The notes beneath the pieces are model-generated. The model saw only the letters and a list, made by a program, of their open reading frames with translations. It was not told where the DNA came from and did not search any database. From Ahaetulla prasina (Eukaryota; Chordata; Lepidosauria; Squamata; Colubridae): 64,000 nucleotides of DNA. The stretch's first letter is position 1; every line of letters begins with the position of its first letter. This document shows positions 53,722 through 64,000 of this stretch, piece after piece. The stretch covers positions 366,439,233-366,503,232 of the forward strand of contig NC_080539.1 in assembly GCF_028640845.1 (NCBI RefSeq), read 5' to 3'. The translations under genes and the position numbers were made by a program.

Positions 53722-54075
53722 TGAATAGAATAGAATAGAATAGAATAGAATAGAATAGAATAGAATAGAATAGAATTCTTTATTGGCCAAATGTGATTGG
53801 ACACACAAGGAATTTGTCGTGGTGCATACGTTCTCAGTGTACATAAAAGAAAAGATACCTTACTCAAGAATTCTAAGAGAGAATAGAATAGAATAGAATA
53901 GAATAGAATAGAATAGAATAGAATAGAATAGAATAGAATAGAATAGAATAGAATTCTTTATTGGCCAAATGTGATTGGACACACAAGGAATTTGTCGTGG
54001 TGCATACGCTCTCGGTGTACATAAAAGAAAAGATACCTTCAAGAATTATAAGGTACAACACTTAATGATAGTCAT
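53722..54075 (-). mobile_element. Two tandem AATAG-tailed LINE 3' ends
   Basis: Each copy has an AATAG array followed by ATTCTTTATTGGCCAAATGT and TTGTCGTGGTGCATACG (copies at 53722-53880 and 53881-54075). They share the variant TTGTCGTGG, so they arose by duplication and not by independent insertion. Confidence 0.85.
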
Positions 54076-54179
54076 AGCGAAAGAGTCAAGGCAGGACTAG
54101 AACTCCCTATCTCCTGGTGATTGGCCCAAAGTCATCCATCCAGCTTTCAGACCGAAGGCAGGACTACACATTCAGCAGA

Positions 54180-54830
54180 GACAATTCTGCCTAAAACAGA
54201 GGACTCCTCCTCCATGGAGAATTTCAAATAGAAACTCCTCTGTCTGAAACATTAAGAAGATTCCTTACATAAAGCAGGGGGGTGGGACTAGATGACCTCT
54301 GAGAACTCATCCATTTTATAATGGCTTGCAAGATCCAGCAAAGGCACTCCAAAAAAATGTCCAGCAGATTAACGTTTCTTCTCCATTCCTGGTTCTGGTC
54401 TCCTTTTTCATCTGGGGGAGAGGGAGGGATTTGAACCCGCAACCTTGAGTGTCACGGACCCACAATCCAGGACCCCACAAAATCCCATGAGCTGAGTGAG
54501 GAGGCTCCTTGCTCATGGAAGGCCACATGGAAAACGGCAGGCTTTGGGCTTTGTGGCCCATAACTCATAAACTCTCCGGAAAGGCAAACAGTTCCTTCTG
54601 ATATCATGGGAGCCGTCACTTCCCTGGGCTGGTGACTTTGGAAAGTCTTTAATTTATCTCAAATAACCCTAATCTGCATATGACTGCCACCATCCCCTTT
54701 CCAAAGCCTACAATTCAACAGTTTTAAAAGAAGAAAAGTCCTCCCCACCCCCCAGGGCATTCTCTCCATTCAACATGTGTTAAATGACTGCCTGATCTTG
54801 TCCATTCACTATCTGGGACACTGAGATCTG
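54180..54830. other. No gene or repeat recognised
   Basis: A low-copy-looking stretch. 54420-54470 resembles a SINE B-box region (GGGATTTGAACCCGCAACC). No exon with acceptable splice sites was recognised. Confidence 0.3.
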
Positions 54831-54832
54831 GA

Positions 54833-55119
54833 GAAGGAAGGAAGGAAGGAAGGAAGGAAGGAAGGAAGGAAGGAAGGAAGGAAGGAAGGAAGGAAGGAAA
54901 AAGAAAGAAAGAAAAAAAAGAAAGAAAGAAAGTAAGAAAGAAAGAAAGAAAGAAGAAAGAAGAAGGAAGAAAGAGAAGGAAAGAAGAAGGAGGGGAGGAA
55001 GAAAGAGAATGAAGGAAGGAAGAAAGAAAGGAAGAAAGAAAGGAAGGAAGGAAGGAAAAAAGAGAAGGAAGGAAGGAAAAGAAAAAGAAAGAAAGAAAAA
55101 GAAAGGAAGGAAAGAAGGA

Positions 55120-55182
<63 letters not shown>

Positions 55183-55183
55183 C
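54833..55183 (+). repeat. AAGG/AAAG purine array
   Basis: GGAA units to about 54900, then GAAA units with AAGAAGG variants to 55180. The Lys- and Phe-rich ORFs are artefacts. Confidence 0.97.
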
Positions 55184-55189
55184 AGCAGG

Positions 55190-57015
55190 TTTCCCTTTCA
55201 AAAAAGGTTCAGCACGGATGGAAGAACAGAATTAGAGTCCTCGGTTAGTGCCTATTTCTTTCTTGGGAACGTGATACTTGGTCATGTTGGCCACAGTCCA
55301 AGTAGAAACCACATTCCACCCCCAAAACACAAAACAATCACACCCCCCACGCATGCCAAGACGTTGACTGAGAGCAATTCAATGATCTGCATTCTTCTGG
55401 CGTGCCAAACACAACTTGCCCCTTCGCACCCAGCCGGGGTGTTTACCAAGAAAAACTGCGGAAACATTTTTCAGCTTCATTCAACTAAGGTTGCAATCTT
55501 GGAAACGCCAAACGTGCTTCGGAAACTGCCCGGACTCGGAACAGCCTATATATAAAATCACCTTTGTGCCCAGACCAGCTCCAATTGCACACCCAGTTTT
55601 GTGAGAAAAGTGCTGGGCCCAAACCAGCCCACCTGGCTGGCGGGATCAAATCCACCAACCTTTTTCTCACCGGGAATTTATCCTCTAATTTTTATTTTTC
55701 CAGCACAGAAAGCTAGTTAGTGGACAAACATACACAAACAAACACACATTTATTTCCTTTTTTTTTTTTTTTGCCTTTGCACTTGCCTCAAACCGCACAG
55801 CCATGTTGCTCAGTTGTCCCCTGACCTGGTCACCATCTTTCTCAAAACAGACTGGTTCCAATCCAAGGAGTTTTAAGCGGGGCTGACGGAGTTCCGGAAC
55901 CCATCCAAAACCTGGGAAAAGACTTTGTTCTCTACCTGCTTCGGAGGAGCCTTTCCCCAGAAAACAAAAAACAAAAAAACAGGCTGGCAGAGAAGCAGGG
56001 CTGCCCCCCTTGCATTCCCCTCCGCCCCTTTCCTTGAGTTCCCAAGCTCCGCCCAGGCACCTGGGTCAGGTGAAGCCTCACCGCTCACGCACACGGATTC
56101 CAGGTGGGGCCAAGCCAGAGCACGCCAGTTCTCTGCCAAGCTATGTAAAGTCCAGAGGGTTTCTGTGGACGGTTAAGGAAACCTTGGACAGTTGTTTTGA
56201 GCTACAGATTTGGTTGCAGCTGGCCCAGAAGCCAGAGTGATCTGCAAAAGAGGAAAATTTTTCTGATTCCCACTTCTTGTTTGTTTTCCTTCCTGATGGT
56301 TTTTTTTTTCCCTTCAAGAGAAGATTCTGGGGTTTTCTTTTCCCCCCCAGATCAATTGATCTATTGATTGCAACAGGAATTGACCGACGGGCTTGTTGTC
56401 GGGAGTTTGACATTGTTATCTAGGGCCGAAAGAGAACGCCTGGCCCAAAGTCACCCAGCCGGCTTTCTTGTGCCTGAGGCGGAATTTAGAATTAGCCTGA
56501 ATTACTAGACCATCTCTTTAACCACACCAAACTTTTAAAAGTTTCCAGCCTTGGTCTGCCTGCTTAATAATGGTGGTGGCTTCCTACGGGGTGAACTTGT
56601 GTAGTTGCAAGGAGCATGGATAGGGGCCTGGGTATGTTCTGGAGATTTAGCCTAAAATATCCCAATAATATTATATATCCCTAATGCCAGTTTTAGCAAT
56701 GCTGTCACACTTCATTACTTATGCTGGTGTGTTTCCAGCAATGAATTAACTTAAAGCACCAATATTCCCACGGTTCATTTTTGGATGCTGTACTGATTTA
56801 TTTACTTAGCAGAGTACAAGGTTTTTGTTGTTTTTTTTCTTCAGATCTACTCAGCGTTGATCCATTGGTTGTGACAGGAATTGACTCATCAGCCTGTCAG
56901 CTGAGCCTGAGGTCATAGGCTGAAGGGGAGAGCGACTGGCTCAAAGTCACCCAGCCGGCTTTCATGCCTGAGGTGGGAGTAGAATTCACACTCTAGATTG
57001 CAGCTCTTTCTCCTG
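55190..57015. other. Low-repeat stretch; possible TJP3 5' non-coding exon or promoter region
   Basis: This is the longest stretch in the right half with few recognised repeats (SINE remnants near 56435 and 56935). 55860-56240 is relatively GC-rich. No ORF was recognised as a known protein. A TJP3 first exon could lie here, but I see no decisive promoter element. Confidence 0.25.
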
Positions 57016-57017
57016 TT

Positions 57018-57560
57018 CAACAGAATAACCGAGTTGGAAGGGACCTTAGAGGTCTTCTAGTCCAACCCCCTGCTCAAGCATGAGACCCTATACCATTTCA
57101 GACAAACGGCTGTCCAATATCTTCTTAAAAACCTCCAGTGATGGAGCGCCTACAACTTCTACGAGCCACAGTGGTTAGAGTGCAAGTACTGCAGGCTCCT
57201 TCTGCTGACTGCCACCTGCCTTCAATTCGGCAGTTCAAATCTCACTGGCTCAAGATTGACTCAGCCTTCCATCCTTCTGAGGTGGGTAAAATGAGGACCC
57301 AAAGTGTTGGGGGTAATAGGCTGACTTTGTAAACCACTTAGAGAGGTCCGTAAAGCACTGTAAAGCGCTTTACATAAGTATAAGTGCTACTGCTATTGCT
57401 ATTCTGGAGGAAAGCCGTTCCACTGGTTAAATTTTCTGTCAAGAAATGTCTACTTTGTTCTTTTCTTGATTAATTTCCATTCATTACTTCTTGTCCTGTT
57501 CTCAGGGGCTTTGGAGAATAGGCTGACCCCTTTTTCTTTGTGGCAGCCCCTATATATAAT
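57018..57560 (-). mobile_element. CR1 LINE 3' end, interrupted by a SINE
   Basis: AATAACCGAGTTGGAAGGGA and CATTTCAGACAAACGGCTGT precede, and GGAGGAAAGCCGTTCCACTG follows, the SINE at 57160-57405. Confidence 0.82.
57160..57405 (+). repeat. tRNA-derived SINE nested in CR1
   Basis: GAGCCACAGTGGTTAGAGTG and GGCAGTTCAAATCTCACTGG are the boxes; it ends TAAGTATAAGTGCTACTGCT. The CR1 reading resumes at TTCTGGAGG. Confidence 0.82.
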
Positions 57561-57574
57561 AATAATTATAATAA

Positions 57575-57597
57575 CAACAACAACAACAACAACAACA
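57575..57597 (+). repeat. AAC microsatellite
   Basis: AACAACAAC units directly before the CR1 3' end that follows. Confidence 0.9.
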
Positions 57598-58440
57598 GAG
57601 TTGGAAGGGACCTTGGAGGCCTTCTAGTCCAACCCCCTGCCCAGGCAGGAAACCCTACACCATTTCAGTCAGATGGTTATCCAACATTTTCTTAAAAATT
57701 TCCAGTGTTGGAGCATTCACAACTTCTGGAGGCAATTTGTTCCACTGATTAATTGTTTTAACTGTCAGGAAATTTCTCCTTAGTTCTAAGTTGCTTCTCT
57801 CCTTGATCAGTTTCCACCCATTGCTTCTTGTTCTACCCTCAGGTGCTTTGGAGAATAGCTTGACTCCCTCTTCTTTGTGGCAACCCCTGAGATATTGGAA
57901 GACTGCTATCATGTCTCCCCTAGTCCTTCTTTTCATTAAACTAGACATACCCAGTTCCTGCAACCGTTCTTCATATGTTTTAGCCTTCAGTCCCCTAATC
58001 ATCTTTGTTGCTCTTCTCTGCACTCTTTCTAGATTTTGGAACACTGCTATCATGTCACCCCCTAGATCAGGGGTGTCTAACTCAAGGTCCAAGGGCCGGA
58101 TCCGCCCCACGGGGTGCTTCAATCTGGCCCATGGGACCACCTTAGAAACAGCAAAGGACCGGCCCGCGGTGCCTCTGCCAGTAAAAATGGAGCTCGGGAG
58201 GGCCACATGTGGCCCTCATGAGCTCCGCTTTCACTGGCAAAGGGTTGCAGGAGGCCGTTGCATCCACCACAGGCGCCCTGACACCACAGGTGCCCTCGGG
58301 CACCACAGGCACCACAGGAGCTGGCCACACCCACCCTGGCCACGCCCTCCACAGGTCAAACAGAACCCTGATGCAGCCCTCAATCAAATTGAGTTTGACA
58401 CTCCTGCCCTAGATCAACCAAATCTCCTGCTTTCTAGCTG
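57598..58440 (-). mobile_element. CR1 LINE, interrupted by a hAT element
   Basis: The minus strand encodes [40 protein letters not shown] and [20 protein letters not shown]. The hAT element at 58068-58406 interrupts the 5' side. Confidence 0.92.
58068..58406 (+). mobile_element. CAGGGGTGTC-type hAT element with perfect TSD
   Basis: CAGGGGTGTCTAACTCAAGG and ATTGAGTTTGACACTCCTG are the ends. CCCTAGAT flanks at 58060-58067 and 58407-58414. It is related to the host element at 44686. The GC-rich interior gives spurious ORFs. Confidence 0.95.
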
Positions 58441-58668
58441 TTGCCTTCACCCCTAAACCAAGCTGGCTCTAAAACCTAGATGAAAAGTCAGTATAGAAAA
58501 GGACAGTATAGAGAAGAGAGAGAGAAAGTTTTGCTGCCTTCTTTGTGAGCCTTTGTTCACAATTCCTTTAGATCTTTTTATCAGACCTGTTGATCAGTGG
58601 CTGATGCCTTATGAACTCCTGGATTCAAAAGTTTCCTTCCTTTATTTGGCCAATTTCTACCTCTACAT

Positions 58669-59223
58669 CAAGGGTGAAATCCAGCAGGTTCTGACAGGTT
58701 CTGGAGAACCGGTAGCGGAAATTTTGAGTAGTTCGGAGAATCGGCAAATACTACCCCTGCCAGGCCCCAGGGTGGAGGGGGGAAAATGGGGATTTTGCAG
58801 TATCCTTCCCCCTGGAGTGGGGAGGGAATGGGGATTTTGTAGTATCCTTCCCCCTGGAGTGGGGAGGGAATGGGGATTTTGCAGTATCCTTCCCCTGGAG
58901 TGGGGAGGGAATGGGGATTTTGCAGTATCCTTCCCCTGGAGTGGGGAGGGAATGGGGATTTTGCAGTATCCTTCCCCTGGAGTAGGGAGGGAATGGGGAT
59001 TTTGCAGTATCCTTCCCCCAGGAGTGGGGAGGGAATGGGGATTTTGCAGTATCGTTCCCCTGGAGTGGGGAGGGAATGGGGATTTTGCAATATCCTTCCC
59101 CTGGAGTGGGGAGGGAATGGGGATTTTGCAGTATCCTTCCCCTGCCACACCCACCAAGCCACACCACGCCCACTAAGCCACGCCCACAGAAGCGGTAGTA
59201 AAAAAAATTGGATTTCATCACTG
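58669..59223 (-). mobile_element. CAGTGGTGAAATCC-type hAT MITE with expanded internal 41-bp repeat
   Basis: CAAGGGTGAAATCC and GGATTTCATCACTG are the ends. CTCTACAT (58661-58668) and CTCTACGT (59224-59231) agree at 7 of 8. Nine units of 41-42 bp, with GATTTTG starting at 58791, 58833, 58875, 58916, 58957, 58998, 59040, 59081 and 59122, replace the one or two units found in the sister copies. Confidence 0.95.
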
Positions 59224-59231
59224 CTCTACGT

Positions 59232-60137
59232 TAGGCTCTCGGGCAGTGAATTCAAAACACTTGGGAGGTGGATTTCAAAAACCAACATTCTGCCTGAATA
59301 ATTGCTGACCTTGCCTCTGAATCTCTCTCCGAATGTAGTAAACGGCTGATAATTCTAGTTTCCCCTCCTGCTCCCAGCGTCAATATTTGTTGTGGAAGGT
59401 TTGGGCTGGGCTAAGCAGACAAAACGGGGGGGGTGTGTGTGATTGCTCAGCGGAGGTCAAAGGTAAATCCCAGATTTTAACAAAATCTCAAACACTGCAA
59501 AAATGCTAAAATAGCTAAGCAGAGCCAGCCTTAGCCAGCCTGAAGCCCTTCGGCTCTATGGGTATTTGTAGTTGCAGGATTGAGCATGGCCGATCTGTTT
59601 CATGCAGAGGTCAAACCTAGAGAATTTCTTAAAATCCGATTTTTCTTTGGAAATGGGGTTGTGATCGGCATCTCAAAAGTTTGGGGGAAAAAATCATTTT
59701 CTGCCTCAAATGTAACCAGGCATCCCCAGTCAGTACAGGAAGCTTTTACATAAAAGCACTCCCTTTCCTTAAAAAAAACAAAAACTTCTACTTTTCAAAC
59801 TTCTGTGCACATGAGAAAGCAACAGAGAAAATAACTTTTAATTGAGCTCTAGAGAAGGAATGAAATCTTTAATCCGATGCCCTGTTTCTTGACCTCAGGA
59901 ACTTGAAGAGGGATGGACTTCAATTCCTAGCATTCCCCAGCCAGCCTTGGTTGAGAAACACTGAGCTAATCAGTCAACTAAAACAGTCCATGCTAGATTG
60001 TCGCCTTCCTTAGATGCACAAATAGAACAGACAATTGACAAAGACAACTGAGGAAGCTCTGCTCAGAAACAAAGCCCTTGAGTCATGGGGATGCTCCCAA
60101 GGTGGCAACCAACAGGAGGAAAAAAGTGTCCTGGATA
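59232..60137. other. No gene recognised; half palindromic MITE
   Basis: Low-copy-looking sequence; a partial copy of the palindromic MITE lies at 59893-59965 (GGACTTCAATTCCTAGCATT). No exon was recognised. Confidence 0.3.
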
Positions 60138-60232
60138 TGTTCGCCTTGAGTTATTTGTAAAAATAACAAAGGTAGGATACAAATAAATAAATGACAAAAA
60201 GTAAGTAAGTAAATAAATAAGTAATTAAATAA
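60138..60232 (+). repeat. Sauria-type SINE tail
   Basis: GTTCGCCTTGAGTTATTTGT and AACAAAGGTAGGATACAAAT followed by an AAATAAATA tail. Confidence 0.75.
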
Positions 60233-60322
60233 TATTGGTGTTTTACTCTTTTATTTGATTGTTTTATTATTAAATTTATATACTGTCCATCTCAATGCTG
60301 GGCGGAATATAAATTTATATAT

Positions 60323-61487
60323 ACAGGTAGGCCTCCATTTACGACCACAAATGCAGCCCAAAATTTCTGCTGCTCAGCGAGACATTTGCTAAGTGAGTTT
60401 TGCCCCATTTTATTTATTTATTTATTATTTATTTTTCATATTTATATACCGCCCTATCTCCCTAGGGACTCAGGGCGGTTCACAGGCAATTAAAAATACA
60501 TATAAATACAAACTAAAATGACAATTAAAAAACTTATTCTATAGCCGAATTATTAAAAAACAGTATAAATAATAAAAACCCATTTAAAACCAGTAAATTT
60601 AAAATCTAATCCAGTCCCGCGCAGATGAATAAGTGTGTTTTAAGCTCGCGACGAAAGGTTCGGAGGTCCGGAAGTTGACGAAGTCCTGGAGGGAGTTCGT
60701 TCCAGAGGGTGGGAGCCCCCACAGAGAAGGCCCTTCCCCTGGGTGTCGCCAGACGGCACTGCCTAGCTGACGGCACCCTGAAGAGTCCCTCTCTGTGAGA
60801 GCGCACGGGTCGGTGAGAGGTATTCGGTAGCAGTAGGCGGTCCCGTAAATAGCCCGGCCCTATGCCATGGAGCGCTTTAAAGATTGTCACCAACACCTTG
60901 AAGCGCACCCGGAAGGCCACAGGTAGCCAGTGCAGTCTGCGCAGGATAGGTGTCACGCGGGAGCCACGAGGGGCTCCCTCTATCACCCGCGCAGCCGCAT
61001 TCTGGACTAACTGAAGCCTCCGGATGCCCCTCAAGGGGAGCCCCATGTAGAGAGCATTGCAGTAATCCAGACGGGACGTCACGAGGGTGTGAGTGACCGT
61101 GCATAAGGCATCCCGGTCTAGAAAGGGGCGCAGCTGGCGCACCAGGCGAACCTGGTGGAAAGCTCTCCTGGAGACGCTTTTTTTTATGACTTTTCTTGCC
61201 ACAGTTGTTAAGGGAATCGCTGCGGTTGATTGTGGAATGAAGCTGGCTTCCCCCTTGACTTTGCTTGTAAGAAGGTCACAAAAGGGGATGGTCATATGAC
61301 CTTGGGATACAGCAACGGGTCATAAATATGAACCAGTTGCCAAGCATCTGAATTTTGAAGACATGATTATGGGGATGATGCAAAGGTCATAACTGTGAGA
61401 AACTGTCGTAAGTCACTTTTTTCAGTGCCATTCTAATTTTGAACAGTCCCTAAATGAACTGTTGTAAGTTGAAGACTACCTGTATAC
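60323..61487 (+). mobile_element. CAGGTAG/TA-type MITE, host of a nested L2
   Basis: TACAGGTAGGCCTCCATTTA and GTAAGTTGAAGACTACCTGT are the ends. It is split after GCCCCATTTTAT by the L2 copy and resumes at TATGACTTTTCTTGCCACAG (61185). Confidence 0.9.
60414..61184 (-). mobile_element. L2 LINE 3' fragment nested in a MITE
   Basis: The minus strand reads [40 protein letters not shown] and RDTYPAQTAL-region sequence in the correct frame ([20 protein letters not shown]), ending [10 protein letters not shown]. 5'-truncated with no stop in the remaining ORF, so relatively young. Confidence 0.93.
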
Positions 61488-61611
61488 AGTTTTAGCCTTA
61501 TCAAACAAGAGTTATACAACTTTTCTGGTTTTTCCAGTTCTGAGATGCCATATATGGGAGTTAACAGCAGAGGGCGTCTTCCTCATCAGCATCCAACATC
61601 TTATAGGCCAG

Positions 61612-61785
61612 TGATGGGTAACCTTTTCCCGTCCGAGTGCTCAAAGAACATGCCTGAACCCCCAAAATGAAATGCCTGTCCCTCCCGAGCATGTGTGCCC
61701 TACCCCTGCCCCCCGCGATGCGTGCGTGGCCCCTGCCCATGCTCCCTGTGCATGCGCGCGCACCCCACCCGTGACAGTGTTATGT
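61612..61785 (+). mobile_element. hAT-like element fragment
   Basis: CAGTGATGGGTAACCTTTTC resembles the left end of the 21495-21931 element; CGTGCGTGGCCCCTGCC-type interior. The right end is missing. Confidence 0.5.
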
Positions 61786-61809
61786 GATCGCCTTTTGCAA
61801 TCCTCTGAC

Positions 61810-62565
61810 AAGCAAAGTTGGAGTCTTCATGTCAAATGATCTAAGTGCCAAAGCCCACTGCAACTACATAGCAAAAAAAGCTCTAAGAGTTGTAAACCTA
61901 ATTTTGCGTAGCTTCTTTTCCAAAAACACCACACTACTAACCAGAGCATATAAAACATTTGCTAGACCAATTCTAGAATACAGCTCACCTGTTTGGAACC
62001 CTCACCACATCTCTGACATCAATACAATTGAACGTGTCCAGAAATATTTTACAAGAAGAGTTCTCCATTCCTCTGAAAACAACAAAATACCTTATCCCAC
62101 TAGACTTGAAATCCTAGGCTTAGAAAACTTGGAACTCACGCTCGACAAGACCTAAGTTTAACTCACAGAATCATCTATTGTAATGTCCTTCCTGTCAAAG
62201 ACTACTTCAACTTTAATTGCAATAATACAAGGGCAACCAATAGATTTAAACTTAATGTAAACCGCTTTAATCTAGATTGCAGAAAATATGACTTCTGCAA
62301 CAGAATCATCAGTGCTTGGAATACTTTACCTGACTCTGTGGTCTCTTCCCATAATCCTAAAAGCTTTAACCAAAAACTTTCTACTATTGACCTCACCCCA
62401 TTCCTAAGAGGACCATAAGGGGCGTGCATAAGCGCACAAACGTGCCTACCGTTCCTGTCCTATTGTTTTTCTTTTCTTCTTCCTATATATGTTTATATGT
62501 GTATATACTATATAATCTTTTTGTATGATGTTGTGACAAATAAATAAAATAAAATAAAAAATAAA
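61810..62565 (+). mobile_element. Non-LTR retrotransposon 3' part (jockey/CR1/Rex1 group)
   Basis: The plus strand reads NLILRSFFSKNTTLLTRAYK, LEYSSPVWNPHHISDINTIE, then, in a second frame, [20 protein letters not shown] and [12 protein letters not shown]. The 3' UTR GGGGCGTGCATAAGCGCACA ends in a TAAAATAAAA tail. One frameshift or stop at about 62150. Confidence 0.8.
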
Positions 62566-62700
62566 AAGTGATTCACTTAACAACTGTGACAAGAAAGCTT
62601 GTAAAAATGGGGCAAAATTCACTTAACAACTATCTCACTTAGCAACTGAAATGTTAGGCTTAATTGTGGCTGTAAATCAAGGACTCCCTCTAATGCAGGG
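62566..62700 (+). mobile_element. CAGGTAG/TA-type MITE fragment
   Basis: GTGATTCACTTAACAACTGT to TGTAAATCAAGGACTCCCTC, the right third of the element. Confidence 0.65.
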
Positions 62701-62785
62701 GTCACCAACCTTTTAGTCCTCAGGAACCATTAAATTCATAATTTTAAATCCCATGGACCACTAATATGAATTTTTTTAAAAATTA
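62698..62785 (+). mobile_element. hAT-like element fragment
   Basis: CAGGGGTCACCAACCTTTTA then GGAACCATTAAATTCATAAT; only the left end is recognisable before the CR1 copy. Confidence 0.5.
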
Positions 62786-63958
62786 GTGGACCAGAATAAT
62801 GCTGTCGATATAATTTACTTGGACTTCAGTAAAGCATTTGATAAAGTAGACCATAACCTACTACTAGATAAAGTAGAAAAATGTGGGTTAGACAGCATCA
62901 CCACCAGATGGATTCGTAACTGGCTGACCAACCGCACTCAATGTGTAGTCCTCAATGGAACTACATCCACATGGAGGGGAGTATGCAGTGGAGTACCCCA
63001 AGGCTCTGTTTTAGGCCCAGTACTCTTCAACATCTTCGTCAATGACTTCGACAAGGGGATAGATGGGGAACTCATCAAATTTGCAGATGACACCAAGCTG
63101 GCAGGAATAGCCAACACTCCAGAAGATAGGCTCAGGATACAGAAGGATCTTGACAGACTTGAACACTGGGCGCTATCTAACAAAATGAAATTCAACAGTG
63201 AAAAAAGTAAAGTTCTACATTTAGGCAAAAAAAACCAAAATGCACCGGTACCGTATATGTGGTACCTTGCTCAATAGTAGTAACTGGGAGAGGGATCTTG
63301 GAGTCCTAGTGAACAACCATTTAGATATGAGCCAGCAGTGTGCAGCTGCTGCTAAAAAAGCCAACACAGTTCTGGGCTGCATAAACAGAGGGATAGAATC
63401 AAGATCAGATGAAGTGTTAATACCACTTTATAATGCCTTGGTAAGGCCACACTTGGAATATTGCATTCAGTTTTGGTCGCCACGATGTAAAAAAGATGTT
63501 GAGACTCTAGAAAGAGTGCAGAGAAGAGCAACAAAGATGATTAGGGAACTGGAGACTAAAACATATGAAGAACAGTTGCAAGAACTCGGTATGCCTAGTT
63601 TAATAAAAAGAAGGACTAGGGGAGACATGATAGCTGTGTTCCAATATCTCAGGGGCTGCCACAAAGAAGAGGGAGTCGGGCTGTTCTCCAAAGTACCTGA
63701 GGGTAGGACAAGAAGCAATGGGTGGAAATTGATCAAAGAAAGAAGCAACTTAGAACTAAGGAGAAATTTCCTGGCAGTTAGAACAATCAATAAGTGGAAC
63801 AACTTGCCTGCTGTAGTTGTGAATGCTCCAACACTGGACATTTTTAAGAAAATGTTGGATAGCCATTTGTCTGAAATGGTGTAGGATTTCCTGCCTGGGC
63901 AGGGGGTTGGACTAGAATACCTCCAAGGTCCCTTCCAACTCTGTTATTATGTTAAAAA
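62786..63958 (+). mobile_element. CR1 LINE, 5'-truncated, RT domain with one frameshift
   Basis: IIYLDFSKAFDKVDHNLLLD (motif A), GVCSGVPQGSVLGPVLFNIF, and LIKFADDTKLAGIANTPEDR (FADD, the CR1 form of the catalytic motif) read in one frame to 63277; the next frame from 63240 gives [20 protein letters not shown] and the complete C-terminus to a stop at 63882-63884. A single indel at about 63240-63275 separates them. The 3' UTR reaches AACTCTGTTATTATG. It is the best-preserved CR1 in the window; it lacks the endonuclease. Confidence 0.93.
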
Positions 63959-64000
63959 GATAAATAGTATTTAATGCAATATAAAAAATGCAAAGGGATC

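Noticed and set aside
55925..56240. Coding exon in the GC-richer stretch
   Set aside because: Short ORFs without recognisable domain; no acceptor-donor pair giving a conserved peptide.
58553..59301. Several 140-207-codon ORFs with [18 protein letters not shown] repeats
   Set aside because: The 41-bp transposon minisatellite gives periodic open frames on both strands.

Overview
The window reads as squamate, most probably snake, nuclear DNA. Two vertebrate genes are recognisable exon by exon. Around them lie CR1, L2, L1 and other LINE remnants, tRNA-derived SINEs, hAT and TA-flanked MITEs, solo LTRs, AATAG-type LINE tails and a long GATA-type array, a mixture typical of snake and lizard genomes. 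No bacterial, organellar or viral genome is present.

Layout. Positions 501-2420 on the plus strand hold the last two coding exons of APBA3 (X11-gamma/Mint3): the end of its last PDZ domain and the C-terminus. Positions 10597-43037 on the minus strand hold the whole coding region of TJP3 (zonula occludens-3), which I resolved into 19 coding exons with consistent GT/AG borders and phases. The joined reading frame is 2844 nt (947 codons plus stop): PDZ1, a basic/acidic linker, PDZ2, a second linker, PDZ3, SH3, guanylate-kinase-like domain, acidic tail and a C-terminal PDZ ligand ending TDL. The genes converge tail to tail, as I recall for human 19p13.3. Positions 43038-64000 contain no coding exon I can recognise. 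This stretch must be the 5' side of TJP3, where an upstream non-coding exon is required by the splice acceptor 9 nt before the ATG, plus dense repeats.

The introns are mostly transposon-filled; the 81-nt intron 9 is an exception. Many insertions carry readable target-site duplications (TSDs): 8 bp for hAT-type elements, 5 bp for two solo LTRs, 17-18 bp for two L1 copies. These allow precise borders and relative insertion order. Nested sets include hAT inside hAT at 44686-45732, L2 inside L1 inside an AATAG-tailed LINE at 41164-42440, and L2 inside a SINE at 30803-32795.

Functionally, TJP3 is a tight-junction scaffold and APBA3 is an adaptor protein; nothing suggests they work together beyond being conserved neighbours. 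I found no convincing new enzymatic or defence system. The most unusual features are structural: a perfect 40-bp inverted repeat, a 46-bp minisatellite just past the APBA3 stop, an LTR with a conserved reading frame and NF-E2/AP-1-plus-TATA promoter 65 bases from a TJP3 exon, and several minisatellites that grew inside transposons.
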